From the NCBI GenBank assembly GCA_024809215.1, contig JANUBW010000005.1, positions 186,001 to 250,000 on the forward strand: a stretch of 64,000 bases of DNA. The letters run 5' to 3'. The notes beneath the pieces were generated by a model that worked only from the letters and a program-made list of their open reading frames with translations, had not been told where the DNA came from and did not search any database. Source of the stretch: Niastella sp. OAS944. GTDB taxonomy: Bacteria > Bacteroidota > Bacteroidia > Chitinophagales > Chitinophagaceae. Shown in pieces: positions 42,967-51,309 of the stretch. A program made the position numbers and the translations under genes. Numbering within the stretch: the stretch's first letter is position 1; each line of letters begins with the position of its first letter.

Positions 42967-44484
42967 ATGAAAAATATAGCAACATATACATTCTATTTAT
43001 TGATAACGGTCTTTTTATGGGCCTGTAAAAAAGATGAGTATCGTGGCGGTGTGGTAGGTGATTATATCGGTCTTTTCGATGTGCGTAACATTTATAAAGA
43101 TCAGGATGTTGTTCTTTCAAAAGACAATATGTTCGGTGCCACAAAAATTGCCGGGGTAGTTGTATCTGACCATTCCGGTAACAACCTGCCCAAAGGATTA
43201 CTGATGCTTGAAGATGCCCGCCGGCTGTCGACAGTACGCGGAATATCAGTGGCCATTGGCGATGCGGCTGCCAGTTATGTGCCGGGCGATTCGGTAGAGA
43301 TCTATGTAGAAGGCAGTACACTTACAAGAGTAGATGGCATATTGCAGATCACCAATATTACCAACGATGCAGTTCAAAAAGTAGCCAGCGGCCGGCCAAT
43401 ACCTGTAACCTGGTTATACCTGAATAAAGCTTTAGCTAAACCCGATGATTATGAAAGTAGCTTAAGTGTCATTGTAAAAGCCAACCTGTTTCCATTGGCT
43501 CAACCCGGCGATGTGTTGAGTGGCGATAAAGTGGCCGATGATACTTATGGCAGAATAACCATACATACAGACCCCAAAGCGCAGTTTGCCAATAATGAAG
43601 CGCCGTTCTACTCAAATTACGTGGGAATATTATTAAATAGCATAAGCAATGGTGAGCGTGTGCCGCATTTCAGGCTGCGTACAGCAAGTGATGTAAGAAA
43701 GAAAAATCCCATTATCAAAGGTGCGGCTGCTATTATTACCGGTTTTATGAGCGATGTTGTTGCAGGTGCCGAAAGTGATGCCAATTATGAGTATATACAG
43801 TTTATGGCAACAAAGGACATTGATTTTACTGTAACGCCATTCTCTGTGGTAACTACCAATAATGCCGGCACCTCAACCCCCATTGGTTTCCCGGCAAACA
43901 ACTGGGCTACCGGTGGTGTTCGCACTTATAAAATGAACATAACTACCGGGAAAGCTAAAAAGGGCACCTTCTTTTATGTAGGAGGAATTAAAAAATTGAT
44001 CAATGGAATAAATTCAACCGACATTAGTTCTGCCAATTGGGTAAAAGCAATGTCATATGGTTCTGCCGGCGATGGGTTTGGATCGGGCACCACCAACCTG
44101 CTTGCTAATAGTGGAAATGCTTTCGGTATGGCGCTGTTCGAAGGTACAAACGTAACTGCCGCTTCAGTGCCTATTGATGTAGTATTCGTTGGTACCGGTG
44201 GCACCATTAATGGAGATAATAAAGGATACCCAATTGGGGATAATGATTATTACGATTCAAAGCACCCTTTTTACGATAACGACCAGCCTTTTTACCGCAG
44301 TGGCACCAATACATTTGCGTTTGCCTATCAAACAGCCGACCTTGGTATATTCAACAGGTTAGTTGGCGAGTACAGCAGCTCGTTAAACAGATGGACGAAA
44401 GTTCGTCAGCAACAGCTTGATACATTGACAAAGACTTCACCATTAAGTGTGCTTGAGACCAACACTACTAAGCTGAAGGATTAA
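42967..44484 (+). CDS. DUF5689 lipoprotein of the SusC/D operon
   Basis: A 505-residue lipoprotein (lipobox LWAC). The mature chain begins KKDEYRGG and carries the DUF5689 fold, an OB-like domain: KIAGVVVSDHSGNNLPKGLLMLEDA, GDSVEIYVEGSTLTRVDGILQI. Genes of this family regularly follow susCD pairs and are thought to encode an extra surface ligand-binding protein. It lies 62 bp after the susD-like gene, on the same transcript as far as can be judged, and ends at a good terminator. Confidence 0.88.
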   Translation: MKNIATYTFYLLITVFLWACKKDEYRGGVVGDYIGLFDVRNIYKDQDVVLSKDNMFGATKIAGVVVSDHSGNNLPKGLLMLEDARRLSTVRGISVAIGDAAASYVPGDSVEIYVEGSTLTRVDGILQITNITNDAVQKVASGRPIPVTWLYLNKALAKPDDYESSLSVIVKANLFPLAQPGDVLSGDKVADDTYGRITIHTDPKAQFANNEAPFYSNYVGILLNSISNGERVPHFRLRTASDVRKKNPIIKGAAAIITGFMSDVVAGAESDANYEYIQFMATKDIDFTVTPFSVVTTNNAGTSTPIGFPANNWATGGVRTYKMNITTGKAKKGTFFYVGGIKKLINGINSTDISSANWVKAMSYGSAGDGFGSGTTNLLANSGNAFGMALFEGTNVTAASVPIDVVFVGTGGTINGDNKGYPIGDNDYYDSKHPFYDNDQPFYRSGTNTFAFAYQTADLGIFNRLVGEYSSSLNRWTKVRQQQLDTLTKTSPLSVLETNTTKLKD

Positions 44485-44511
44485 TCAGAATAATACTAAC
44501 TTACAAATGAA

Positions 44512-44546
44512 AGGCCGTCAAAATTAAAAGACGGTCTTTTCTTTTA
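44512..44546 (+). terminator. Terminator of the SusCD operon
   Basis: Stem AGGCCGTC (44512-44519) with GACGGTCT (44530-44537, one G-T pair) followed by TTTCTTTTAT. Confidence 0.85.
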
Positions 44547-44562
44547 TAACCAACCTTATCTA

Positions 44563-44889
44563 ATGAAAAAAAGTCTCCTGGTAGTAGCAATATTTATATT
44601 CGTTGCGGTATTGCTTTTTTTTATCGCAAGGGAAATAGATGAATGTATTTATCTTCGATTTGCTCCTGAAGGTGACATCATTCCGCTAATTAATTATGGC
44701 ATTCGCTTGCGTTTGACAGTTTATGGATTTTATACTTTGCTGCTGGTGATACTATCATTGGGCGGGCTCCTGTTGTCGAAAAGGAAAAAAGCTATTGAGT
44801 ACAAGAAAGGATTTCTTTTAGTTAGTATACTCAGTGGTTTATTGTTTTTAACATCTTTAACTGCAATACTGGTCGCAGTATTTTGGTAA
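44563..44889 (+). CDS. Small three-TM membrane protein, unknown
   Basis: A 108-residue inner-membrane protein with three clear hydrophobic segments: residues 4-22, 54-72 and 82-107. Between TM1 and TM2 lies a charged loop (REIDECIYLRFAPEGD), and between TM2 and TM3 a basic patch SKRKKAIEYKK, so the short loop is probably cytoplasmic. No family is recognised. It has its own position between two terminators. Confidence 0.7.
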   Translation: MKKSLLVVAIFIFVAVLLFFIAREIDECIYLRFAPEGDIIPLINYGIRLRLTVYGFYTLLLVILSLGGLLLSKRKKAIEYKKGFLLVSILSGLLFLTSLTAILVAVFW

Positions 44890-44896
44890 TATTAAA

Positions 44897-44942
44897 ATGC
44901 CGGGTAGCACTACATATCTTACATGCAGACGCTACCCGGTAT
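44897..44942. terminator. Bidirectional terminator
   Basis: Stem ATGCCGGGTAGC (44897-44908) with GCTACCCGGTAT (44931-44942) across a 22-base loop, between two convergent genes. Confidence 0.8.
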
Positions 44943-44952
44943 TTCCTACTTC

Positions 44953-45324
44953 TTAATCCCCCGTTGGAATAATCTCACTCGTCTCTACCATCAACATCAC
45001 GGTTTTAACCTGCGCCCGTGTTCTGTGTACAACACCTTTTGGTATGGTGAACCCTTCCCAGGGATTCAATGCAATTGTTTTATCTTCCAGGTCGATGAGC
45101 AATTGGCCTTCCAGCACAAAAAAGAACTCATCATCATTATCGTGTTTGTGCCAATGGTACTCCCCTTCTATGATGGCCACCCGTACCACACTATCGTTTA
45201 CTTTGGTTAGGGTTTGGTTAAACCACTTATGTGTATTGGCCTTAACAATAGCAGGCACATCAACCAGTTCGAGGTAATCATACTTAACATCGAGCCGGGT
45301 TTCGTAAGGATAGTTATTTTCCAT
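44953..45324 (-). CDS. Cupin-domain protein
   Basis: A 123-residue single-domain cupin (small beta-barrel, metal-binding). The first cupin motif is HWHKHDNDDEFFFVLEG, with the metal ligands H-x-H-x4-5-E. The second is PKGVVHRTRA, with the fourth histidine. The N-terminal extension has no signal peptide. The reaction is unknown; similar proteins are small isomerases, dioxygenases or ligand sensors. It is monocistronic. Confidence 0.88.
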   Translation of the reverse strand: MENNYPYETRLDVKYDYLELVDVPAIVKANTHKWFNQTLTKVNDSVVRVAIIEGEYHWHKHDNDDEFFFVLEGQLLIDLEDKTIALNPWEGFTIPKGVVHRTRAQVKTVMLMVETSEIIPTGD

Positions 45325-45355
45325 ATGTAGTTTTCAGTAAATATACTGAATACCT

Positions 45356-48211
45356 TTAAGGCAAATGGTATGAGATATTACTCATATGCACCTGCGGCGA
45401 ATTCCTGAGTTCTATCACTTCCCTATTGCCGCCGGGTTGAGCGGTTTTTATTTCAGACAATTGCGCACCCACTACATCATCTAAATACACGGCATAGCGG
45501 CCATCTTTCTTTTCATAATTAAAAGAACAGGCCTTAACAGTGAGGTCCATTACATGCCGGGCCCAAAGGCCATATGCTGGCTGCACTTTTAAATTGGAAG
45601 CATTGTATTGCCCTACGCCCAGTTCGGGCGGTGTGGCGGCGGTATCGGTTTCGGGGTTACCGCCTTTTACCAGTACATGCACATCGTTGAAAACAATATT
45701 CTTTATATAGCCTGTATGTTTACCATTGGGTAATGTAAAGTCGAGCCCATTGGCTGGCAAACTATAACCGGCAATTATGGGTGTGGCGCGGCGCTGTTTG
45801 CCATCGTAGGGCGACCATCTTTTTTCGCGGAAGGAACTGCCGGCATATACTTCATAAATATCAATTCCATTTATGACAATGTTCTCTACCTGGCCTATGT
45901 TCACATTCTTTACCAGCAATTCATTATGCTTTTCGCCATTATCGGTAAATGCATATTTGCCAACTTCAGCACCAAGTACGCGGCCGCGGTTTGAAATAGA
46001 AATAAAGAAAGGCGTGAACGTGCGGAACATTTTTGAGCGGGCGTGTAGCGAGCCTGTATGTCCGCAGTTAAGATGTATGTTCTTTACATGGCCGCCATCG
46101 TTGGTTGATATGGAAAACCCGGCTTTATTGGAGCCAAGCACATAAATATTATCAACGCAAATGTCCATGATGTCATCAGCCGTTTCGGACCCTATCTGAA
46201 ATAAGTTGCAATTGGTATCGCCGATCACATTTCGCACTTTATAATCACGCGCCGGTCGCGTAAAGCCCAGTGCGCAATCGGAACCGGGTTTTACAATATC
46301 ATCGGAACTTACTTTTGAATAGATATTGGTAACGGTAACATCATTGCAGGCCATGAAGTCATAAATGTCCCGTACGTTGGTTGTGTAGTCCTTGCTGAAA
46401 TAAGTATTGTGAACGTTTATGTGATCGGTGCCGGTTGCCAATAATGCAAAATGACCGCTGCGGTCAATGTGCAGCATGTTATCTGTATTAAAGTCTTTCG
46501 AACCGTCTTTGTTTATATAGTAAGGTTCATCTTTACTGCTATCGTACCACAGATCGGCCTCGCGGTAAATACCGCCTATTTCAATATTTGTACATAGTTT
46601 AAAAGTGAACATTTTATCGGCCCGGTTATCGGGTGCGTTGTTCATTACATTATCGCCGGTAACCAGGTGGCCATTACCGGTAATGGTGCCATTGCCAATG
46701 ATCTTTACATTATCTATTCGTTCACCAAAGAACATCGAGTTCCTGAAATAGTGATGGCCTACATCCTGTTTGGTTAAATAGTTTTCAGGGTCGGCATACG
46801 GCCCCACATCTGTTGGCGATAAACCCGAGCGGTATTTTTTATCGCTGAACCAGGTGGCTTCCGGTGCATCGGCGCCTTTTAATGCTTTTATGGTTGCCTC
46901 TTTATCGATGTACAGGTACACGTTGCTTTTTAATTGAATAGTGCGTACGCCATAAATGCCTTTGCTGAAAAGCAGGGTGCCGCCACCTAACTCACTTAAA
47001 TACTCGATGGCCTGGTTAACAGGTTGCGTATAATCCTGCGTGCTGTCGCCGGTAATGCCAAACTGTTTAATATCAAGTTTGCCAGAATAATGTCTAATAA
47101 TATTTGATACACCTTTGTGTTGTCCATCATTTACCTGTAAACGGAACGTGTATAGTTTATTTGGTTGTAATGCGGTGATTGTGGCGCTGGCGGTTTTGAC
47201 GTCAATGACGGCTTTTGCCGGTTGATAGCTTTTTCCCGAATCGAGCGATTGCATCAGCGTGATCGATCTGGCGGCTATATGGCTCCAGGTAAAATGCACC
47301 TGGGTGTAACTGTTGGCATTTGTTCGGGTAAGGTCTGCAATGGTTTGTACTGCCTGTAGCGTAGCTGTTTCGCCTGCACTGGTAAGCGCTTCGGGTTTTG
47401 TGGTGGTATACGTAGCTTTAAAAGTATAGTTACCGGCGCGAGGAAGTGTTACGTCATGAATAACGATCTTCAGGTCGGCGCCATTGGCCGGTCGAAGATC
47501 GAGTTTACTAAACTGCAATACAGAGCCGCCGTTTGCCAATGGCATTATAGCCACCTCTCCTACTTTGGAATATGAATAGAGCGAACCGGTACGCCCTATA
47601 GATTGTTGGGCAAGCGTTGCCAGGGTAACATCGCCGCGGCCAATAACATTCACTGTTGTGTTTTGCATGGACGCTTTAACACCTGCGGGCAGAACTATTT
47701 TTACAGTAGCGTTTGGACTGCGTTGCCCGGCCGTATAAAACAGCGTGAGGTCTTTTTTTGTATTGACGGTTATTTGCTGTTGTTGTAATTGCAGCCGGCC
47801 GCTTAATGCCATTGCTTTAACAGTTAGCAAATAAGTTTGGGTGGCCTTACCGTTTTGCGAGGTTGCCGCCAGGCGGTCGTTTGGCTCAATAACCCCTTCC
47901 ATTTTTGGGTTGCCTGCTTTATCAATGATCTTATATTGTTGAATGGAACCATCGGTAGAGGTGATCTGATCGAGGAATTGTTTTACCGTTGGGCGGGTTG
48001 AGCACAAGCCCTGGTCTTCGGGTGTATCAACGGTAAAACGAATGGTGCTTCCGGTAACTACAACAATGGTGTTTTTTGTAATGGCGGCAATATGAGTAGC
48101 GAAAGCTATAGGTTTAATACTTGTGGTATTGGGCGATGGTGATTTTGCAAATACAGGGTGTAACATGCAACATGCAGCAAGCAATAACAGGTTCTTTTTA
48201 AATGCGATCAT
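45356..48211 (-). CDS. Large beta-helix glycosidase (GH28-like) with N-terminal accessory domains
   Basis: A 951-residue exported protein. The N-terminus MIAFKKNLLLLAACCMLHPVFA could be read as a lipoprotein signal (LLAAC) or an ordinary signal peptide. About 350 residues of beta-sandwich domains follow, including a fibronectin-III-like part (YTQVHFTWSHIAARSITLMQSLDSG). From about residue 385 the pectate-lyase-superfamily opening (LDIKQFGITGDSTQDYTQPVNQAIEYLSELGGGTLLFSKG) starts a long right-handed beta helix. VSSDDIVKPGSDCALGF resembles the paired-aspartate motif of GH28, and KNIHLNCGHTGS follows. The target is probably a pectic polysaccharide; the specificity is uncertain. The ATG at 48211 is preferred over one 60 bp upstream. 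Confidence 0.82.
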   Translation of the reverse strand: MIAFKKNLLLLAACCMLHPVFAKSPSPNTTSIKPIAFATHIAAITKNTIVVVTGSTIRFTVDTPEDQGLCSTRPTVKQFLDQITSTDGSIQQYKIIDKAGNPKMEGVIEPNDRLAATSQNGKATQTYLLTVKAMALSGRLQLQQQQITVNTKKDLTLFYTAGQRSPNATVKIVLPAGVKASMQNTTVNVIGRGDVTLATLAQQSIGRTGSLYSYSKVGEVAIMPLANGGSVLQFSKLDLRPANGADLKIVIHDVTLPRAGNYTFKATYTTTKPEALTSAGETATLQAVQTIADLTRTNANSYTQVHFTWSHIAARSITLMQSLDSGKSYQPAKAVIDVKTASATITALQPNKLYTFRLQVNDGQHKGVSNIIRHYSGKLDIKQFGITGDSTQDYTQPVNQAIEYLSELGGGTLLFSKGIYGVRTIQLKSNVYLYIDKEATIKALKGADAPEATWFSDKKYRSGLSPTDVGPYADPENYLTKQDVGHHYFRNSMFFGERIDNVKIIGNGTITGNGHLVTGDNVMNNAPDNRADKMFTFKLCTNIEIGGIYREADLWYDSSKDEPYYINKDGSKDFNTDNMLHIDRSGHFALLATGTDHINVHNTYFSKDYTTNVRDIYDFMACNDVTVTNIYSKVSSDDIVKPGSDCALGFTRPARDYKVRNVIGDTNCNLFQIGSETADDIMDICVDNIYVLGSNKAGFSISTNDGGHVKNIHLNCGHTGSLHARSKMFRTFTPFFISISNRGRVLGAEVGKYAFTDNGEKHNELLVKNVNIGQVENIVINGIDIYEVYAGSSFREKRWSPYDGKQRRATPIIAGYSLPANGLDFTLPNGKHTGYIKNIVFNDVHVLVKGGNPETDTAATPPELGVGQYNASNLKVQPAYGLWARHVMDLTVKACSFNYEKKDGRYAVYLDDVVGAQLSEIKTAQPGGNREVIELRNSPQVHMSNISYHLP

Positions 48212-48286
48212 ATAAAGAAATAACTTAAATGTAGTTTCTTTATATAGGACGCTATTAAAGCTGATTGGCAATTAATGCATTATAAT

Positions 48287-48437
48287 ATGCAAAATTCCAA
48301 GCTCCAAATCTCAAGATCCAAATAATAAATTCCAAAATCCAAATCCCAAGTTCCAAATAAATCCCAATACCTCTTAACAGACCTTGAGATTTGAGATTTT
48401 GTATTTCCTTTTTTGAATCTTGTGATTTGAGATTTTT
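48287..48437. repeat. Heptad CCAAATC inverted-repeat element, copy 2
   Basis: Left arm (48291-48365) of TCCAAAT, CCCAAGT and TTCCAAA words, and right arm (48384-48437) of TTGAGAT and TTTGTATTTCC words. It would form an imperfect hairpin between the GH28-like gene start and the epimerase stop. The word CCAAATAATAAAT and the right-arm words TTTTGTATTT and CTTGTGATTTG also occur in the copy at 36609-36900. Confidence 0.75.
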
Positions 48438-49417
48438 CACACCGGATAAGGCCCTTCATTGAATTTTTCGGCATGGTAACCTTTAACGCCTATTTGTGCC
48501 GCCAGCCGGCTGCGCAGGTCGTTTGAGGAACGAATCTGCTCAATAATGTATTTGAAGTCGTATTTAGGTTGCCAGCCCAGTTCATTTCGGGCGCGTTCGT
48601 TCACATATACCCTGTCGAGCGAGGGAAACATCTTCCAGCCCAATTGTTCATATAATTCAACATATTCGGGAAACAGGTGTTTCACTACATCTGTGGCATG
48701 CAGCCGCAGGTTCAACAGATCGGCTTTGGTAAAAGGTGTAGTAGCGCTAATGATGTACGTGCCAAAACCAATACGCCGTGCATGTTGCATAGCCAACAGG
48801 TGGGCGCTTACCACATCTTCTATTTCTACCCGGCGGTACAGGAATTCATTGGCTTTTATATTTGAATCGGCATATATTCCGCGCATTTTTTTGTTATCGT
48901 CTTCTTCCGGAAAGAAACGCGAAGTGCGTAATACAATACAGGGCAGTCCGAAATTGCGGTAATACAGCTGGCACAAATTCTCAGCGGCGGTTTTGGTAAC
49001 ACCATAAATGTTTTTAGGAACAGGCGTTACCTCTTCTGTGATCCAGGCGGCAGGGGCACCAGGTGGTGGCACCAGTGCATCGCCAAATGTGCTGGTGGTG
49101 CTGGTAAATATGAATGATTCAACACCTGCAGCTACTGTTTCCTGTAATAAATTTAATGTACCGGTAATATTGGTATCAATAAATTGGCGGGGTGTATGGG
49201 TGGCCACATGGGGTTTGTGCAAAGTGGCTGTATGTAATACCACGCTCACGCCCTGCATACATTGCTTTACAAAGTCGCGATCGGCTATTGTTCCGGTATA
49301 GTTGGTAAATGGTGAGGCCAGTATATCTATGCCAACCACCTCATATTTCATTTCCTGCAGTGTGCGCACCAGGGCTTCGCCCAAATGGCCGGCACTGCCT
49401 GTGACAAGGATTCTCAT
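48437..49417 (-). CDS. NAD-dependent epimerase/dehydratase (extended SDR)
   Basis: A 326-residue extended short-chain dehydrogenase/reductase acting on nucleotide sugars or similar. It has the GSAGHLG NAD-binding loop at residues 7-13, the acidic GID end of the second strand, the serine/threonine patch FTSTTSTFG, and YGVTK (catalytic Tyr-x3-Lys). The substrate cannot be set from the sequence. A 77-codon gene precedes it with 1 bp between stop and start, so they are cotranscribed. The TGA stop abuts the inverted-repeat element. Confidence 0.9.
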   Translation of the reverse strand: MRILVTGSAGHLGEALVRTLQEMKYEVVGIDILASPFTNYTGTIADRDFVKQCMQGVSVVLHTATLHKPHVATHTPRQFIDTNITGTLNLLQETVAAGVESFIFTSTTSTFGDALVPPPGAPAAWITEEVTPVPKNIYGVTKTAAENLCQLYYRNFGLPCIVLRTSRFFPEEDDNKKMRGIYADSNIKANEFLYRRVEIEDVVSAHLLAMQHARRIGFGTYIISATTPFTKADLLNLRLHATDVVKHLFPEYVELYEQLGWKMFPSLDRVYVNERARNELGWQPKYDFKYIIEQIRSSNDLRSRLAAQIGVKGYHAEKFNEGPYPV

Positions 49418-49418
49418 G

Positions 49419-49652
49419 TTATTCTTCTTTTACATACTTGTATACATTCTTCTTATATACATTTAGATCTTCGAGGGTTGAGATCTCTTCAAACCTATAT
49501 TGTTGTCCGTTGGCGTTTTGCCTAACCAGCGCCACTACTTCACCTCCAACTACGGCGCTTTGCGCTTTGCGAAAAATGGCATCGAGCGATCGTGTATCGT
49601 TCAGCATCTGGTATTCTTCTATCTGGTTTACTATTATTACGTATTCTGCCAT
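49419..49652 (-). CDS. Small hypothetical protein preceding the epimerase
   Basis: A 77-residue soluble protein, MAEYVIIVNQIEEYQ at the start and VYKKNVYKYVKEE at the end, with a central strand pattern (EVVALVRQNANGQQYRFEEIS). The family is not recognised. It is real by context: its stop is 1 bp from the epimerase start and no other gene fits the strand. It is divergent from the hydroxyacid dehydrogenase gene, with a hairpin-forming repeat between them. Confidence 0.65.
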   Translation of the reverse strand: MAEYVIIVNQIEEYQMLNDTRSLDAIFRKAQSAVVGGEVVALVRQNANGQQYRFEEISTLEDLNVYKKNVYKYVKEE

Positions 49653-49682
49653 ATTACGCGATTGAAAATTTGTGCTAAGATA

Positions 49683-49765
49683 TGCAGTTACCGGTTACCA
49701 GTTTCCGGTTACCGGGAATACAATTGTATTACCTGGCAACTGGTGCCCGGTAACTGGCAACACAA
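49683..49765. repeat. Heptad GTTACCG hairpin element
   Basis: Left arm of 7-mers GTTACCG GTTACCA GTTTCCG GTTACCG, then GGAATACAATTGTATT, then an inverted arm ACCTGGCAACTGGTGCCCGGTAACTGGCAAC (given here in two parts: it starts at 49732 and ends at 49762). AATACAATTGTATT at the centre is a perfect 14-bp palindrome. It lies between two divergent genes. Confidence 0.75.
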
Positions 49766-49777
49766 ACTTTATTCCTG

Positions 49778-49785
49778 TATTTTTG
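49778..49785 (+). promoter_or_regulatory. -7 promoter element of the hydroxyacid dehydrogenase
   Basis: TATTTTTG is a perfect TAnnTTTG, 29 bp before the ATG at 49815. It supports that start over the much longer open frame that reaches back to 49500. Confidence 0.5.
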
Positions 49786-49814
49786 TCGCTTACACATACT
49801 TTAATTATTGGCTG

Positions 49815-50765
49815 ATGACTAAAATAGTAGTAACCGACGGTTATACCCTTAACCCCGGCGATTTGAGTTGGAAACAAATAGAAACGTTGGGCGAACTTAC
49901 CGTATACGACAGAACGAAGCCCGATGAGTTAATTGACCGATGCAAAGATGCCGCAATTGTTCTAACCAATAAAGTGCCGTTCAATGCCGCCGCTATTGAC
50001 CAGTTGCCTAATTTAAAACTCATTGGGGTTACAGCCACGGGTTATAATATCATAGATGTACAGGCCGCCGCCCAAAAAGGTATTGTGGTAAGCAATGTTC
50101 CGGCATACGGAACCGATTCTGTAGCCCAGCACAGTTTTGCACTTTTGCTTGAACTCACCAATCAGGTTGGCAAACATGCCGCGTCGGTTGCCGCCGGCGG
50201 CTGGGTGAAGTCGCCCGACTTTAGCTATCAGTTATCGCCATTAACCGAGCTGGCAGGCAAAACCATGGGCATCGTTGGCTGGGGAAATATCGGCCAGCAA
50301 ACTGCCCGCATTGCCCAGGCCTTTGGCATGAAGGTGCTCTACTACACTCCTTCCAAAAAAGAAAATGCATTTGCGCCCTGGGCTTCCCTGCCCGATCTGT
50401 TTGCCAAAAGCGATTTTATTTCGCTGCACTGTCCGCTAAAGCCAGAAAATACCGGCTTTGTAAATAATGAATTAATTGGGGTTATGAAACCTTCGGCCTG
50501 TATAATAAATACTTCCCGCGGACCGCTCATCAACGAGCAGCACCTGGCCGATGCCCTGAACAGCAACCGTATTGCCGGCGCGGCGCTGGATGTGTTGTCG
50601 ACCGAACCACCGCCAGCTGATAATCCCTTGCTTTCGGCCAAAAATTGCATTATTACCCCACACATTGCGTGGATCAGTAAGGAAGCGCGGCAGCGGGTTA
50701 TGGAGGTGACGGTTGAAAATGTTGCTGCATTTTTAAAGGGAGCGCCGGTGAATAAAGTGAGTTAA
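49815..50765 (+). CDS. D-2-hydroxyacid dehydrogenase (NAD-dependent)
   Basis: A 316-residue dehydrogenase of the glycerate/hydroxypyruvate/phosphoglycerate type. The NAD-binding loop is GIVGWGNIGQ. The catalytic triad is visible as Arg in NTSRGPL, Glu in LSTEPP and His in TPHIAW. LIGVTATGYNIIDVQAA is the substrate-domain signature. It interconverts a 2-keto acid and a D-2-hydroxy acid. The frame is open further upstream to 49500, but that part runs through the repeat element and antisense to another gene, so the ATG at 49815 is chosen. It is followed by a 0.45-kb minisatellite. Confidence 0.92.
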   Translation: MTKIVVTDGYTLNPGDLSWKQIETLGELTVYDRTKPDELIDRCKDAAIVLTNKVPFNAAAIDQLPNLKLIGVTATGYNIIDVQAAAQKGIVVSNVPAYGTDSVAQHSFALLLELTNQVGKHAASVAAGGWVKSPDFSYQLSPLTELAGKTMGIVGWGNIGQQTARIAQAFGMKVLYYTPSKKENAFAPWASLPDLFAKSDFISLHCPLKPENTGFVNNELIGVMKPSACIINTSRGPLINEQHLADALNSNRIAGAALDVLSTEPPPADNPLLSAKNCIITPHIAWISKEARQRVMEVTVENVAAFLKGAPVNKVS

Positions 50766-51220
50766 AGTTTCCGGTTACCGGTTCCCTGTTGCCGGGGAAA
50801 TACAAAATACAGGTTACAGGTTGCAGGTTTCAAGTTTCAGGGAATACAAAATACAGGTTACAGGTTGCCGGTTACCAGTTGCCGGGGAAATACAAAATAC
50901 AGGTTACAGGTTGCAGGTTGCAGGTTTCAGGGAATACAAAATACAGGTTACAGGTTGCCGGTTACAGGTTGCCGGGGAATACAAAATACAGGTTGCCGGT
51001 TACCGGTTGCCGGGGAATACAAATACAGGTTCCAGGTTGCAGGTTACAGGTTGCAGGGAATACAAAATACAGGTTGCAGGTTGCAGGGAATACAAATACA
51101 GGTTACAGGTTGCAGGTTGCCGGTTTCCGGTTACCAGGCTTGAATGCTCGGTATGCTGCCTGTTAGCGGAGGCTCCGAAATTTGGGCCCGGTATCCGGCA
51201 ACTGGTAACCGGTAACCCCG
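50764..51220. repeat. Heptad GTTACAG/GTTGCCG minisatellite, eight units
   Basis: This occupies most of the 544-bp spacer before the dihydroorotase-like gene. GGGAATACAAAATACAG-type linkers start near 50794, 50840, 50884, 50930, 50974, 51012, 51056 and 51086 (spacings 46, 44, 46, 44, 38, 44 and 30). Each is followed by two to four 7-mers drawn from GTTACAG, GTTGCAG, GTTGCCG, GTTACCG and GTTTCAG. An inverted short arm (CCGGCAACTGGTAACCGGTAA, 51196-51216, one base over the usual unit) closes the array. Frames crossing it are open in all three phases because the units lack stops, and are not genes. Confidence 0.85.
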
Positions 51221-51235
51221 GATTTTTTAAACGTT

Positions 51236-51275
51236 AAGAACTAATGAACTGAGAACTAAGAACTAAGAACTTAAA
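51236..51275 (+). repeat. Heptad GAACTAA tandem repeat
   Basis: AAGAACT AATGAACT GAGAACT AAGAACT AAGAACT in series, directly upstream of the dihydroorotase-like gene, whose weak -7-like element TATCTTCG follows at 51287-51294. Confidence 0.7.
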
Positions 51276-51309
51276 GCAGAAAACCGTATCTTCGCTCAAC
51301 TTTTTGATA

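Noticed and set aside
49500-49814. Long 5' extension of the hydroxyacid dehydrogenase frame
   Set aside because: It runs antisense to a small gene and through a hairpin repeat. The protein similarity and a perfect -7 element both point to the ATG at 49815.
50794-51105. Regular spacing suggests a CRISPR array
   Set aside because: The 'spacers' are themselves repeats of the same 7-mers, the period varies from 30 to 46 bp, and no cas gene is present.
50789-51237. Three overlapping plus-strand frames of 92-138 codons across the GTTACAG array
   Set aside because: They exist in all three phases because the repeat units contain no stop codon. The translations are low-complexity copies of the same word and no start signal fits.
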